A DNA stretch of 61,221 nt from Halocafeteria seosinensis (lineage: Eukaryota; Sar; Bigyra; Bicosoecida): assembly GCA_001687465.1 (NCBI GenBank), contig LVLI01000605.1:1-61221 (forward strand), given 5' to 3'. Both the position numbers and the translations under genes were made by a program. The notes below the pieces were generated by a model. That model was given only the letters and a program-made list of their open reading frames with translations, did no database searches and was not told the origin of the DNA. Below, in pieces: positions 21,706 through 33,322 of this stretch. Each line of letters starts with the position of its first letter. Position 1 is the stretch's first letter.

Positions 21706-24299
21706 TCGGGAACATAAATCTGGCTCCGGGCTTTGCACATAGAAAACAGATACCTCCTCAGGATACGAATGCTAATTTCGACTCCGGAGTTGTATGAAGC
21801 TATTTGCGCCCGCATGCGGGACGTGATTCAGTTACCAGGAGAGCGTGCTGCTGCCTTCAGTCGATGCCATTTCACCCTATCCACCTCTTCCGAACGTGCA
21901 TTTGCTAGCTTTCTGCCTTTTTTGATTTTGTCATCCCGCTCGCATCGTAGCTCTTCCGTAATACATGCTGCACGGTGACAGGTACTCTGCAGCTCCGCCT
22001 GGTTTCGGTGGGGGCAGGACAAAGACACTCATCCGTTTGGGGTTGATTGCGGCAGTTCATTCTTTACAGTCGGGTTTGTTGAACCCAACCGGGTTTTGAA
22101 TATTCGACAATAATAGCTATCGAATCTGGTGTACGTACAATTTGAAGCTGCCACCGTGGAACTCGTGTGTCCGTTAGATTGTCCGCCGGCAAACAAGTCT
22201 TTCTGCCTTGTTTCCCTGCATGTAAGTACCTTTACGAGATTTTCCCAATTTTTGTATTCTCCCGGTGAGTGGAAGAAGAAGCTGCCTGTCGGCTACAATC
22301 GCGCGGAAGGTGTTAATGTTGTACCTCCCCCCCTTTGACATCCCCCTCGGCTGCTTCCGCCTCGCTCAAACAGCTCTTCCAGGGCCTGAAGCTGGGTCGC
22401 AAACATCAGATCCCATGAAATATACATGGCTGTATAGGATGAGAGTGCATATAACCCGCGAGAGGGATGGAAGACCCTTGAAAACGATGAAGAACAATGG
22501 TCGCAAACCCATGCGATTCCCGGGGGGTTGCGATGCCAATCCGCCTTCACTCTTGCCGGTTGGGGAAGCACTAGCCAGCCAGGACTTTGCAACTAAAAAA
22601 ATTTGGCTCCCAGAGGAAGAAAGTCGCATATAGAAATGAATCCCCCGGTGGGCTTACTGTACTGGAAAGGGGGTGTTGTATGAACTTCCGACGTGGGCGA
22701 ACAGCACTTCCCCCTTTCGATCCCCCGGTCCCCACACGCTGATGCCACGTCCTGCATGGGGGACACGTTCCTCGATCACTCTTGGTTTCAAGCGGTCCCG
22801 CCGTCGGATCCATTCATATAGTGCAAATGGCCCCTTCCTTGTGAGCGAGACGGAAAATGAGAAGAAAGGGGCCGTAAAAGGAAGTACTCGTGAAAAACTC
22901 AACCGAATGAGTCTGGCGGCACTCAACTCCGTCCAAGGAGCTGAAGGCGGGATCGCATCGTCGAATCTTACAGTCAGCTTATGGCAGACAACCCACGAAC
23001 TCAATGTCGACTGGCCCAACTGGAAAGCCCTAAAGACTGGTTATTGATGGTTTCAGACTACAGAGGACAGACCAGTCCGGATTCAACGGACATGCCGATC
23101 CCGCTTCAACAAGCCCATGAAGGGAGTACTTGTGTGTCGTCCTGTTTGGGATTCGTAGTTGAGACTCTTCGGCTCCTGTCGAATGCATCGGTAAGACTGT
23201 AGAGTCTCCGGTTGATCCTCATAATGTCGCTCAGCAAGCTTTCCTGAGGCGGTAATGCGAGGCAGTTTTCCGGCAGACCTGAAACGTGGTTTCCCGTTCT
23301 CCACTGCCAAGACGATGGTATTCCCAGCCGTTCCACTGGGAAGAATGGCCAAATGGTGTACCAGTCCGCACTACCCACGATTCACTCGAGTGGAGGAACT
23401 GTCTGCGATGGAACTCTTTAAAGGAGAGAAAGGCACTACACCGTACGACCAACTTCATGAGTCAACGAAGTCAAGTTCAAGATGCAGTTATCTGTTGCCC
23501 GATTCTGCGTCAACCGTACCGACGGAGTACCAGTAGATACGTATACGGGGTGGAAGGGCTGAACGCTAGTTCAAAAGGGGGGAGAGGGCACATGTGGCAG
23601 CAGCTGCAGCAGCGTCCTTTGTTCATGTCGAGCGTGCGACCAGGAAGTCTTTTGGCTGCGATCGATGCTTCCACCTCCATACCTAAAGAGTCAGGGTTAT
23701 TAAATTAGTGTTGATAATGTGTCTCCGAGTGTTCACTGCCGATGAGGTCTGTTTGCTTTTGTTGTCGCAGTCCTTCGATACACTGGTGTATTTATCCATT
23801 TGTCTTTTTCGACCGAGAAGTAGCCTCGGCGGGGGATGTTCTTTGNCTCGCTCGCGTGCTGAAAAACCAAACGAGACCACAGGACGCGGGGATCTCTTGA
23901 ACGCGTTAAACCAAGGTAAGTACGGAGACCCTTCTCCGATGTAGGTAGACTATAGAACTCGGTCCTGAGCGTGAGTACAACGAAGGGTACGCCGTCGAAA
24001 CTAAAGTATAAAGTTACGGGTCGAAGGAACGTCGCTGGAACGTCGCTGGGATCCGCAACATCGAGCTTCAACCGATTCCCTCCCTGTGGACCCCAACAGT
24101 TGCGATCGATTCCGCAGGAGCTGAAAACCTAAAGGAACTGCAGCAGTTTGCAGCAGTTCAGTGCACGAGGTCCCTCGGCACCTGAATGACGTTGTGATTC
24201 CTCCATTTGCTTGGAGAGCGAAGAACTTGTGTTTTATGAACCAATGTCGTCTGACATCTATACTTACTTCCTGTGTGTCTGTGCATTGTTTTCTCGCAT
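21706..24299. other. 2.6-kb stretch without a recognised gene
   Basis: Several open frames of 70-140 codons occur on both strands (for example near 22265-22633 and 22673-23047, plus), but none has a recognisable domain and none joins convincingly by splicing. One ambiguous base lies at 23846. A fast-evolving multi-exon gene cannot be excluded. Confidence 0.4.
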
Positions 24300-26116
24300 A
24301 TGTTTTTGCAGTTTATCAACTCGCTATCAGGTCTCAACGCGGCCGAAACTTCTGTTCGCATACACTACACTCTGTCCGTATCGCTGCAAAGGAAAGGATA
24401 CCAAACATCAATGTCGCATTCATTGTGTAACACTGGTCACTCTTCTCCCTTCCAAGGAACAAAACTAGTGGTTGATACCCGGAAGGCCTACTCCGAGCAT
24501 AGTGACCAGTATTCTTGTGCACATTCCTGCTCTGCATCGCCAAGCACTCCTATGAGTGCATCGAGGTCAAATTATAGTTTCTCGGAAGTACCGCAGAGCC
24601 CTCAGCATTCCCGGTCATCGGATGAAGCGGGGACCCACTGGATAAGCCTTATGCAACGCATTGCAATCGAGCAATGTCATGCGGAACCTTTATCTTCTTC
24701 TTTTATAAACCAACTGGAATATTTGATTTGGGAGCAGCGGATCGTGGAGGAAACTCCCCGGCTCGACGATGTACTTACATACCCTTACAACATCATATTC
24801 TACGAGCCAATAGTACAGGAGGCTCGGTTACAAGAAGCCATGGTACGACATAGGGCAACAGGGCTTTCATGGAGTGCCCTATTCCAGCGCATTGAGTATC
24901 TCTGTAGATTCGGATTTGCTGAACTATATTGTAGCACTAGACAAACGACAACTCTACAGGTTGCGACGTTCGAAAAGGCCCTTGAATTAGTCCAATCTTC
25001 CACCTCTAGTGCTCAGAGGCCTTTCCTCGACACTGAGAGTCCCTTTACAATACGGCAATTCAATTCCACTGCCTTCCAAGAGGCGTTGAAAGAAGTGGGA
25101 GTTTATCAAGGTAAGCACACAAAACCCCACTTACCAGCCGCTGGTCGTAGTTACTGACTGCGCATGGTTGCTATTTTCAGGAGAGGGAGCCTTACGAACG
25201 TTCGTCTTAGCGTACTCAACTGTCGCGTATCACACGAGATCGGGAATAATAGAGCCTGTTCCACAGAGTACTGAAGAACTGACGCGGCGCCTAAGGAGGA
25301 CGTTCAGGTTCACTCCAGGGAGGGGTTCCCTAAGAGCGTTGCACAAAGGCTCACTTCCGCAGTCACCGGTAGGTATTTCGAGTCAGTCGCATGCAAACTT
25401 GCCCTCGTTACCGCTTTCATTTAATTTTACAGAGAGATGCCTCTATACGATACCAGCAAGCGCAAAGACGCTCTAAGAATCGTCAGCAAGGACAGTTGCG
25501 CTCTCAAGGGATTCAAACCAAATCACCGAAGTCCGATGACGGTCAGTTCTCATTGGGCGGGGATGTATCAGTATACAGCTTTGGTTCGTCGATGACTTCC
25601 CAAGAAGAAAGAAGGGAGATGAATCTACCTGGATGGCATAGAAGCGCCCCTGAAACAAGTCATCTGCATTTCGGCATTTCGGGTAGCAGCACTGATTTCA
25701 CCATGGAGCCACCTCGTTTACCGGGAAGTCTCAGTACTCCTGACTGTGAGAGCGATGCCTTATCTGGATCTTACCTTCTACAGCGTTCTGCCCCGCACCC
25801 ACCGCAACCCTTGTCGCATTGCCCCTTTAGCACACCCGAGGGCGCCCAATACCCAAGTGATCCCCCCTCTAATGCTGGCCAAACAAGTCATATTAGCGTG
25901 TCGTTTCCACCCAATATTCCTGAACACGGTTATGGGCCCCGCTATGAGTCTCATCAACATGCTGCTCCAGGCAGTGCTCCTGGTTACGACGCCGGTCAGG
26001 CAACAAGTTTGGAGACGTCGCCGTTCTTGCCACACGAACATGATACCGCCGCATTTCTCGCTGCACTACCGGGAGGATATCCACATCGATACCACTACGG
26101 CAATCAAGATGCTTGA
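24300..26116 (+). CDS. Unknown protein, three exons, about 560 aa
   Basis: I do not recognise this protein. Exons 24300-25110, 25181-25368 and 25433-26116 join to 1683 nt in one frame with canonical GT-AG introns of 70 and 64 nt. The middle third (about residues 110-270) is a compact, helix-rich, probably globular segment (HWISLMQRIAIEQC, ALFQRIEYLCRFGFAELYC). Residues 350-560 are low-complexity, rich in Pro, Ser, His and Gln, and probably disordered. No membrane segment or catalytic motif is seen. The start is uncertain: 24300 is the first ATG of the frame, but an acceptor-like TTTTTGCAG lies at 24303-24311, so an upstream exon may exist. The next in-frame ATG is at 24411. Scaffold or regulatory protein is a guess only. 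Confidence 0.6.
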
Positions 26117-26458
26117 ATTCAAGATACCGAGTAGAGTGCAGTGTTTGCTTCATTGTTAGCGTCATAACGACTTCCACCTGTTGTTACTAGACTACCTTGT
26201 ATTGCTAGCATTGAATCAAAGCGGGTACCATACAGACCGCTGCTTAGGCTTTACAAAGCATTTAATAGTAGCTCCACTGAACGATCCCCAAGGCTTATGC
26301 TTCTATAATGGTGCTTGCTAAACCATACGCCCGGTAGCGCCACCCATGAGTCATGACCACCCCAAGGTGTGGGACTTGGGAAACGCTGTTTTGAGTGTAC
26401 ACACGAATTATGTTGCGGATCTCTTCTGTCATGCTCGTCGCACCTAGCTCGCGCTACC
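26117..26458. other. Intergenic, convergent 3' ends
   Basis: This separates the convergent unknown gene and sulfotransferase gene. No gene or repeat is recognised. Confidence 0.4.
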
Positions 26459-27304
26459 TTAAGGATCCAAAGCCTTCAACTTTAGCAACCAGCGGTACCG
26501 TTGGTACTCCGGTTCTAGCAGTTTGCGTAACTTCTCACGAGCATTGGGGGTGAGAGGAGTACGTCCTCCCCCGTTCTTCCCGGTATCATGCGTATGACTG
26601 ATCGTTCCTACCCCAAATAAGCGCTGCAGATCTTCTTGCAGGTGCTCTACACGAATCAGATCGACTTGGTTGGGGTGTTGACGAATAAACTCTTCCAAGG
26701 GATCTATGAAGAACGTATAGTTCTCCTTTAGATGTCGAATACATCCACCTTCAAATACCGCATTAGCTAGAGGATCCTCGTTCAAAGATTCAGCCAAATC
26801 GTTTATGGAATCAAAGAGCTGAATGCATTCCTGTGGTGTGCAAATTGGGCAAAGTTTTTCTGTCAGAGAACCTTCATCCACTCCTCCTTCTTCCGTAAAC
26901 TTCCAAGCGGACACGGCTCGTTTAAGAGGATCGCGCACTGTAATGTAGAGGTGATCCTTTGATCTCACCTGGAACTCTTCCATGAGAATCTGCCTTATTC
27001 CCGGTACTGGGTTGTATTTATGTTGTGTATGGACTTCGAAATCGATCCATGGGTACGCTTGCAACCTAACGCTTCGCCCGGCCGATTTCCCAATGTGTAT
27101 CAGAACACGACGGTTGTCTTTCTCCAGATTCAGGTGCTCTCTGATACTCTTACCCCGTACAACATCTCCTAGTGGCTTCCGGTATCGGCCCTCCTTTATC
27201 AGCAGCGCAATGGTTAGAGCGAAAAGCGTGGACAAAGCTACCATGAGTACGCTTTTGCGCCCATCGAGTGCTAGCGGACACAGCTCCGCAAGTATTGCCC
27301 TCAT
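26459..27304 (-). CDS. Golgi-type sulfotransferase family protein, 281 aa
   Basis: This single-exon gene encodes a type II membrane protein. A short cytoplasmic N-terminus precedes one hydrophobic anchor (SVLMVALSTLFALTIALLI, about residues 19-37), followed by a lumenal domain. The PAPS 5'-phosphosulfate loop is HIGKSAGRS, and the 3'-phosphate-binding segment is RDPLKRAVSAW. Both are hallmarks of membrane-bound carbohydrate sulfotransferases, which transfer sulfate from PAPS to hydroxyls of glycans in the Golgi. The Cys pair CPICTPQEC and a later Cys may form disulfides. I chose the ATG at 27304 because the frame upstream lacks another ATG close by. The acceptor glycan cannot be deduced. A role in sulfated wall or surface polysaccharide would suit the neighbouring surface proteins, but this is inference. 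Confidence 0.75.
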   Translation of the reverse strand: MRAILAELCPLALDGRKSVLMVALSTLFALTIALLIKEGRYRKPLGDVVRGKSIREHLNLEKDNRRVLIHIGKSAGRSVRLQAYPWIDFEVHTQHKYNPVPGIRQILMEEFQVRSKDHLYITVRDPLKRAVSAWKFTEEGGVDEGSLTEKLCPICTPQECIQLFDSINDLAESLNEDPLANAVFEGGCIRHLKENYTFFIDPLEEFIRQHPNQVDLIRVEHLQEDLQRLFGVGTISHTHDTGKNGGGRTPLTPNAREKLRKLLEPEYQRYRWLLKLKALDP

Positions 27305-27918
27305 TACCCTTTGGTACACCAGTACGGGGCAGTACGGGGCTGCCGTATCCTTGCGTTCCTACCCCGAACAGAGGAAGAGAGGCCGTGCTTGCTTACCACT
27401 GGATCAACCAACTCATGCACCAGAGCCATCGTACAGTTTGTACAGGAGGTTATGGGAATGGCCATGGAGCTTCACACTGACACTTGAATGATTCTCCCAG
27501 AATTCCAGGGAGCAGGTTTCTTCTCTTGAGACATACAACTTTAGGTTGTAGTGCAAGTGGAATCTGCCATACTTCCGATCCCATCCCGTTGTAGAAGGGT
27601 CGAATTATGTTATCCAAGACAAGACTTCCAATGCGAGCGCGGCGCGAATACAATTCAATGTTATTCCCGACTATGGTGTGGATGGAGCTATCACGTCGTG
27701 ATGTACCCCCGGTATACTTCCAAATTGTCTGTCTGTGGAAGAATCATTTCATACCTTCATGCTGCTGTTCCATTTATGAGTACCACCCACAACTACCGGT
27801 ATCTGATGATGGCAAGATTTAGTGTCTTAAGTGAATGTGTTACAACTGTGAATAATTTTGAGACGACGCTATTCTGAACAATTTGTGTCGACGTGATTAA
27901 TTTATTGGAGTTTAAGTA
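27305..27918. other. Intergenic, no recognised gene
   Basis: This lies between the sulfotransferase start (27304) and the ABC transporter stop (27919). Short open frames only. It probably carries the sulfotransferase promoter and the ABC gene 3' UTR. Confidence 0.4.
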
Positions 27919-30900
27919 TTACAGCATCCCTTGAGCTTCAGCGAGTTTCCGATAAAGTCCGTCTGGCTTTTGCACGAGTTCACTGTGAGTGCCCGTTTCG
28001 CAAACGGTTCCTTCATTAAAGACATAGATGCGATCAACATTCTGGATTGTGCTTAATCTATGAGCAATGATGATGGTGGTGTAACCTCGGGCCTCAGCAA
28101 GGAAGCGGTCTAACGCAGCCTGTACTACCTTTTCACTGGTAGAATCCAACGCCGATGTCGCTTCATCCAGCAAAAGTATTTTCGGTCTTCTAATCAATGC
28201 CCTTGCAATGGCGACTCTGCGGGAAATACAATACATTAATTTTTCCCGCATAAACAAGACAGGACGCTACGAATGCAGTGACACGACGTACCTTTGCTTC
28301 TGTCCCCCAGAAAGTTGGTTTCCACCATCTCCAACGTGAGTCTGGAAACCACTCGAAAACGAGCTGATGAATTCCTTCGCATTAGCGTCTTCGGCTGCTT
28401 TCTCAACATCAGCTTCAACTTTCATCCCTTGACCATTGGTAAATTCATTCTCTTCGGAAGAATCTACCGGCGCTCCAATACCGGCAGCTGCTTTTCCTTC
28501 TCTTCGCCCATAAGCGATGTTGTACAGAATACTATCAGAGAAAAGCTGTGGTTCTTGGCTTACAAGGCCCATTTGCTGTCTTAGCCATGCAATATTATGT
28601 TCCTTGATACTCTTCCCGTCGAAAATGACATCCCCTTCTTGACATTCGTAAAATCGTTCGAGGATTTGAATGACCGAAGACTTACCAGAACCCGACGGAC
28701 CCACGAACGCCACGGTTTCTCCAGAACCGACACTCAGACTGACTGATTTGAGTACCTGGATGTCAGGACGCGTGGGATAGGCAAGATTGATGCCCTTCAG
28801 TTCGACGTTTCCTTGGAAAGGCTCAGGTGTTTCCATAGTAGCCAGTTTATCAGCGTCAGACAAGGCATCTACTGCGGGCTCTCTATCCAGTAACTGGAAT
28901 ATACTACGCTGAGCTGCGGCGGCTTTAGCCTTGTCAGTAGCCATTGTGCTAAATTGCCCTGCACTCATCGACCCGAATGCAATCGCGAAGAATACCCGCA
29001 ACATCTCCTCAAAGTTGAGCCTGTCCAAGTCGATGAAGACTGCTCCCAGGTAGAACACGAGTGCATACATAGCAAAGAGTACAAAGTGGCCAAAAGACCT
29101 TCCAACGGCAGTGACGGTCACGCCTTGTCTTGCAGCAACAAATGGCTTCTCAAGAGCCTGACAAAAGCGAGAGAAAGTAAACTCTTGTAGATTAAAACTG
29201 TGAACTGTTCTAATATTGGAAATGCACTCTCCGGTTATTTGGCCAGATTCGTTTCGCTCTTTTTCCAGGGAGGCGCTAGCTCTCTGTATCGCTTTTGTCT
29301 CCACTATTCCAGACAGCATGAAGAATGGCCCGACAGCGATAGTGACCAATGCCAGCTCCCAGGAACTGACAAACGCAATAATGAGGGCAGTAACAAGTGC
29401 TCCCAGAGCCTGACACGTTACACCGATCTTTTCTCCAACAGCAGCCTTCATAAGAGCCGCATCTGTTGCAAGGCGATTTGTAAGCTTTCCTGGCGCATTA
29501 TCAGGGTGGTCAAAGAAGCCGATGTCTTGACGTATCACTGCTTTGAAAGCAGCTAAGCGCATCCGCTTGGTCAGTTTTTCTCCACTGTATTCGAAGAGGA
29601 AAGAGAACGCAGTGCTGGCTCCGAGGGATAACACAGCGATGCCAATGAAAGCACCCAAAATAATTTCTGCTTCCTCTTCAATTTCTTCATTGTCATTCAG
29701 GAAGAAAACATTCAGGATACGAGCAAACAGTACCGCGAAAACAGGCATCACAGCTCCCTGTATGAGAGCAGCAAACACTCCGACGATGATGCGACACTTC
29801 TCCGGACGCTGATACTCCCATATCCGCCTTGCAGGTACAGCAACTTCAACAGGTTCTTCAGTTTCAGCATCCTCCTCATTTGATGTGGCTGTGGCTCCTT
29901 CGGGCTTTGACGTATCTGCATCTGCTGTTTTAGTGATGTTGTCTTGAGGTGCGGTTTTACCGACACGCTCACCTCCTGTCTCCTCCTTGTCCGTATTCGA
30001 CTGATGGGAGTACAAATCCTTATAGATACCATCAGTTTTGGAAAGAAGGTCTTGGTGAGTGCCTTCCTCGGCCACCCGACCGCCATCGAAGACAATGATT
30101 TTGTCGCAATCTTTGATAGTGCTCAATCTGTGAGCAATGGAGACAACTGTTTGACGAGAATCAATGGAGGAAGATAAGTTTTCCAACGCCGCTTGTACCT
30201 GACGCTCGCTGTCGGTGTCGAGTGCGGAGGTGGCTTCATCCAACAGAATGATCCGGGGTGCTTTGAAGATTGCTCGAGCAATTGCTATCCGTTGCTTTTG
30301 CCCCCCAGACATTTGCGCTCCTTTTTCTCCCACTTCCGTATCATAACCGTCTGGTAGTTGCATAATGAAGTCGTGAGCAAAGGCGCGTTTAGCAGCCTCT
30401 ATGACTCTGTCCTTGATGGCTTCATCGCTTTCCGATACACCGATTGCGATGTTCTGGAAAATTGAAGTCGAAAAGAGTTGCGGTTCTTGACTGACAATCC
30501 CAAGCTGGTCTCTCAACGCGAAGGTATCAAAGCTGCCAATGTCTTTGCCATCAATGAGGATCTCGCCACTGTCTACATCGTAAAACCGTTGAAGCAACGC
30601 CATGCAAGTAGACTTACCGCAGCCCGAAGCTCCTGCTACTCCCACTCTGGTTCCGGCAGCAATATGGAAAGAAACATTCTCAATCGCGGGCCTCTCGGGG
30701 CGAGAAGGATAGGTGAATGTAACATCTTTAAATTCTACATCTCCTTTAATACTGTCCTTGCTAGTTCCTTTTCCTGGAAGAATGGTGCCAGCAGTATCAA
30801 TGACTTTGAAGATCTTGGTAGCTGAGGACTGGGCGGCGAAGAAAGAGCTCAAGGTCGGCGCGACTTGTCCAAGACCTGCAGATCCGATGAATACAGCAAA

Positions 30901-32278
30901 AAAAATTTGCATAACAGTTCCGCCTGTAAAGCAGCTATCGGGAATGTTGCCACCACTACATTCAGGATCATCTTCTCTGTCCTCGATAATAAGTATGGCT
31001 CCGTAGTATAATCCAACACCATAGGCCAAGAACATGGAAAAGTTCATAAGACCCATATTAATTCCTTTATATACTCCAGCGTAAATACCTGCTTTTTCAG
31101 CTTTTTCGATTTCGGTAGCATATTTCTGAATTTCCAATTGTTCGCCTCCAAACGCTGCCACGGTCCGGATATTGGAAATTGCTTCAGAGGCATATGACCC
31201 CGCCTTAGCGTATGCTCGGTACATCATACCTCCAGCTTTCATCATAGTCTTTCGGAGCATTGCAATGCTCCCAACGACTAAAGGCATACATGCTAGTACG
31301 ACGAGAGTAAGTTTCCATCCTTGAATGAACCCCACGAGTAGCTGTTGAAAAGAAGGGGAAGTACACATTGCCGAGGGTAAGTGTCTAAACCGAGGAGGCG
31401 AGCACATCACTTACACCTGCAATAAAGGTGGCAATGAGGCGAATTCCGTCCACCAGTTGCTTCCCCATTGCTACTTCAATTTTGGGAATTTCCTCAGCCA
31501 TTGTGGAAGTGAGCTCATTTGGCGGATGGGTGTCGATCCAAGCCATATCCTGCGAACCAAGAAACAGCGAAGGTTTGTTTCCATCCGGAGCAAGAAGAAC
31601 AAGAAAGGGGAGGGGGGAGTATTCACCCAAGACTGCCATTGCCGTACCTGATACAAGACACTCTTGAAATAGGCTTCCTTGATCTTTCGTCCTTGGGACA
31701 CGGCGACGTTTTCAATGCACATAATCTGCACGACGAATGAAGGATGTTTCAACAGACTGTCAGCCATGAATGCTCATATACAGCCGGTGAACTCACTGAG
31801 ATGAAAGAGGCAACAAAAGCTCCAATGGCCAAGTAGAAAAACAAAAGGGAGCTCTCTGACACCGCGTCCAGCAGATCGGTGCTATTGTTGAAACTGCATG
31901 GGGACAATTCACTATCACAGCCCAGGATGGCACCACCACACGCAGACTGAAGGGCTCACGTACTTGTCGAGAAGCTCTCCGAAAATGAGAGAAAAAAGCG
32001 GGAGCGTGGAGCCGAACATAGCTGAAAAAGAGACTCCAATCCACAGCAAGACGAGCTCCTTGGTCGTCGCAAATCGGAATAATCGTGTAAACGAGATAAC
32101 TTCGCTCTCTTTCTTTTCCTTGTCCGCCAGGCCCTTCGTCTCGGCCGAGGGGCCTTCTCCAGGGGCACCCGTGGCAGAACCGTCATCGGCATCGTCTCCG
32201 TCTGCCAGAGGCTGTCGGGAGGAAGGTGAGTGTATCTCCTCGTCCTCCCCCACGCCCATTTCGATATCATTGTGATCC

Positions 32279-32283
<5 letters not shown>
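27919..32283 (-). CDS. Full-length ABCB (P-glycoprotein/MDR-type) ABC transporter, 1325 aa
   Basis: This is an ATP-driven exporter with TMD-NBD-TMD-NBD layout. Exons (5' to 3') are 31964-32283, 31797-31893, 31648-31725, 31415-31549, 28292-31341 and 27919-28216, which join to 3978 nt in one frame. NBD1 has Walker [10 protein letters not shown], signature MSGGQKQR and Walker [16 protein letters not shown]2 has [17 protein letters not shown] (split by the last intron, 28217-28291) and [12 protein letters not shown], plus the H-loop AHRLST. The N-terminus is acidic and hydrophilic ([16 protein letters not shown]). The first extracellular loop carries an NNST sequon. A Glu/Thr-rich linker joins the two halves. 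The substrate cannot be predicted; lipids, xenobiotics or peptides are typical. Four of the five introns fall in the first 630 nt of coding sequence. Plasma membrane location is likely but not shown. Confidence 0.93.

Positions 32284-32314
<31 letters not shown>
32284..32314. repeat. (TC)n microsatellite at the ABC transporter start
   Basis: About 15 TC dinucleotides (GA on the coding strand) directly abut the ATG of the ABC transporter, so they form the end of its 5' UTR. A GA tract here may influence transcription or translation and is likely to vary in length. Confidence 0.95.
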
Positions 32315-32317
<3 letters not shown>

Positions 32318-33322
32318 CGGCGAACAATACCCAGAGTGGTAGTGCTGCAGCTACAGCTTGCTTCGAGTGGTAGTGCTTTTTTAAAGCCGGACAAGACAGG
32401 GGTTGTCAATGGAATTAATTTGAAAGAAGGGGGGGGGGTCTCCGGCCAAAAGATACTGAGGCTTTTTGTCCCCTGCACAATTGCCTCACATTTGGTCCGT
32501 CTCGACAGTTTTGAGGTGCCACCTTCGGGTTGTTTGGAAAATGCATGGTACGTGTCTTGCTGTGATGGCAAACATTACCGTATATCATGTTTTGTATGGA
32601 AGTAAAATTCGAAGGAAGTCAGTGGAAGCTCAGATTTGCTGTATAACTGTAGCTGCTCGCTTCTTAGTTCGCCAACTTCAATCCAAAGAAGTGTGGATTG
32701 AGAAAGAGTGTACGTATACTATACAGATGAGGTAACTAACTTAGAGCGTCTATTGGTCTATTTACTGAGGTAGAGTGTGATAGCGACTCAATATTAGTGA
32801 GCAATGTGCCGATGAATCCCAATTCCTCAGTCCCAGGAATCCTAACGATTCCTAACACTAGCTTCCATCTGACTTGAGTTTACAATTTAATATCAAGTTG
32901 ATTTGAATTGCGCCGTGCATAATCAATATACACTTTACTGCTCTATGTTCTTTCCTTTCCACAGTGCAGCTACAAGATTGATTCCCCTGTGGAATTTGAA
33001 AATTTCCCCACTTCTTTCCTACCGGGCTAAGCGCCCGGATTTCCATCCTAAGAACCAGGCCGGCCGCCAGGAGCGGCTTCCGATAGCAGTTTCGGTGTCT
33101 TTACGAGCCAATTTCGGGTCCACTAAGACGTGCAATACCGATTTTGTTGATTCGTAGTGGTTCTCCGTTGTTTGAAATAGTGCCCGAAGGTGAAATTGGA
33201 GGGAATATACGTGTGCAAAGTTTGTAAAAAGAGCTTTTTCGAACGCGCCTTTTCTGCTTCCAAGGGGGGACGACGCTGCTATCCTGTCTTTATCCCCTAT
33301 TTAGACCCCCTCCACAGCTACA
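32315..33322. other. Divergent intergenic region between ABC transporter and kinase
   Basis: This is about 1 kb between divergent start codons, containing a run of G near 32430 and no recognised gene. It presumably holds both promoters. Confidence 0.4.

Noticed and set aside
31894-31963. Reading straight through the end of ABC transporter exon 1
   Set aside because: The read-through meets a stop, and simple donors at GTGAGC break the frame. The donor GTACGT at 31963 and the acceptor at 31894 restore the ABCB sequence in frame with a normal 70-nt intron.
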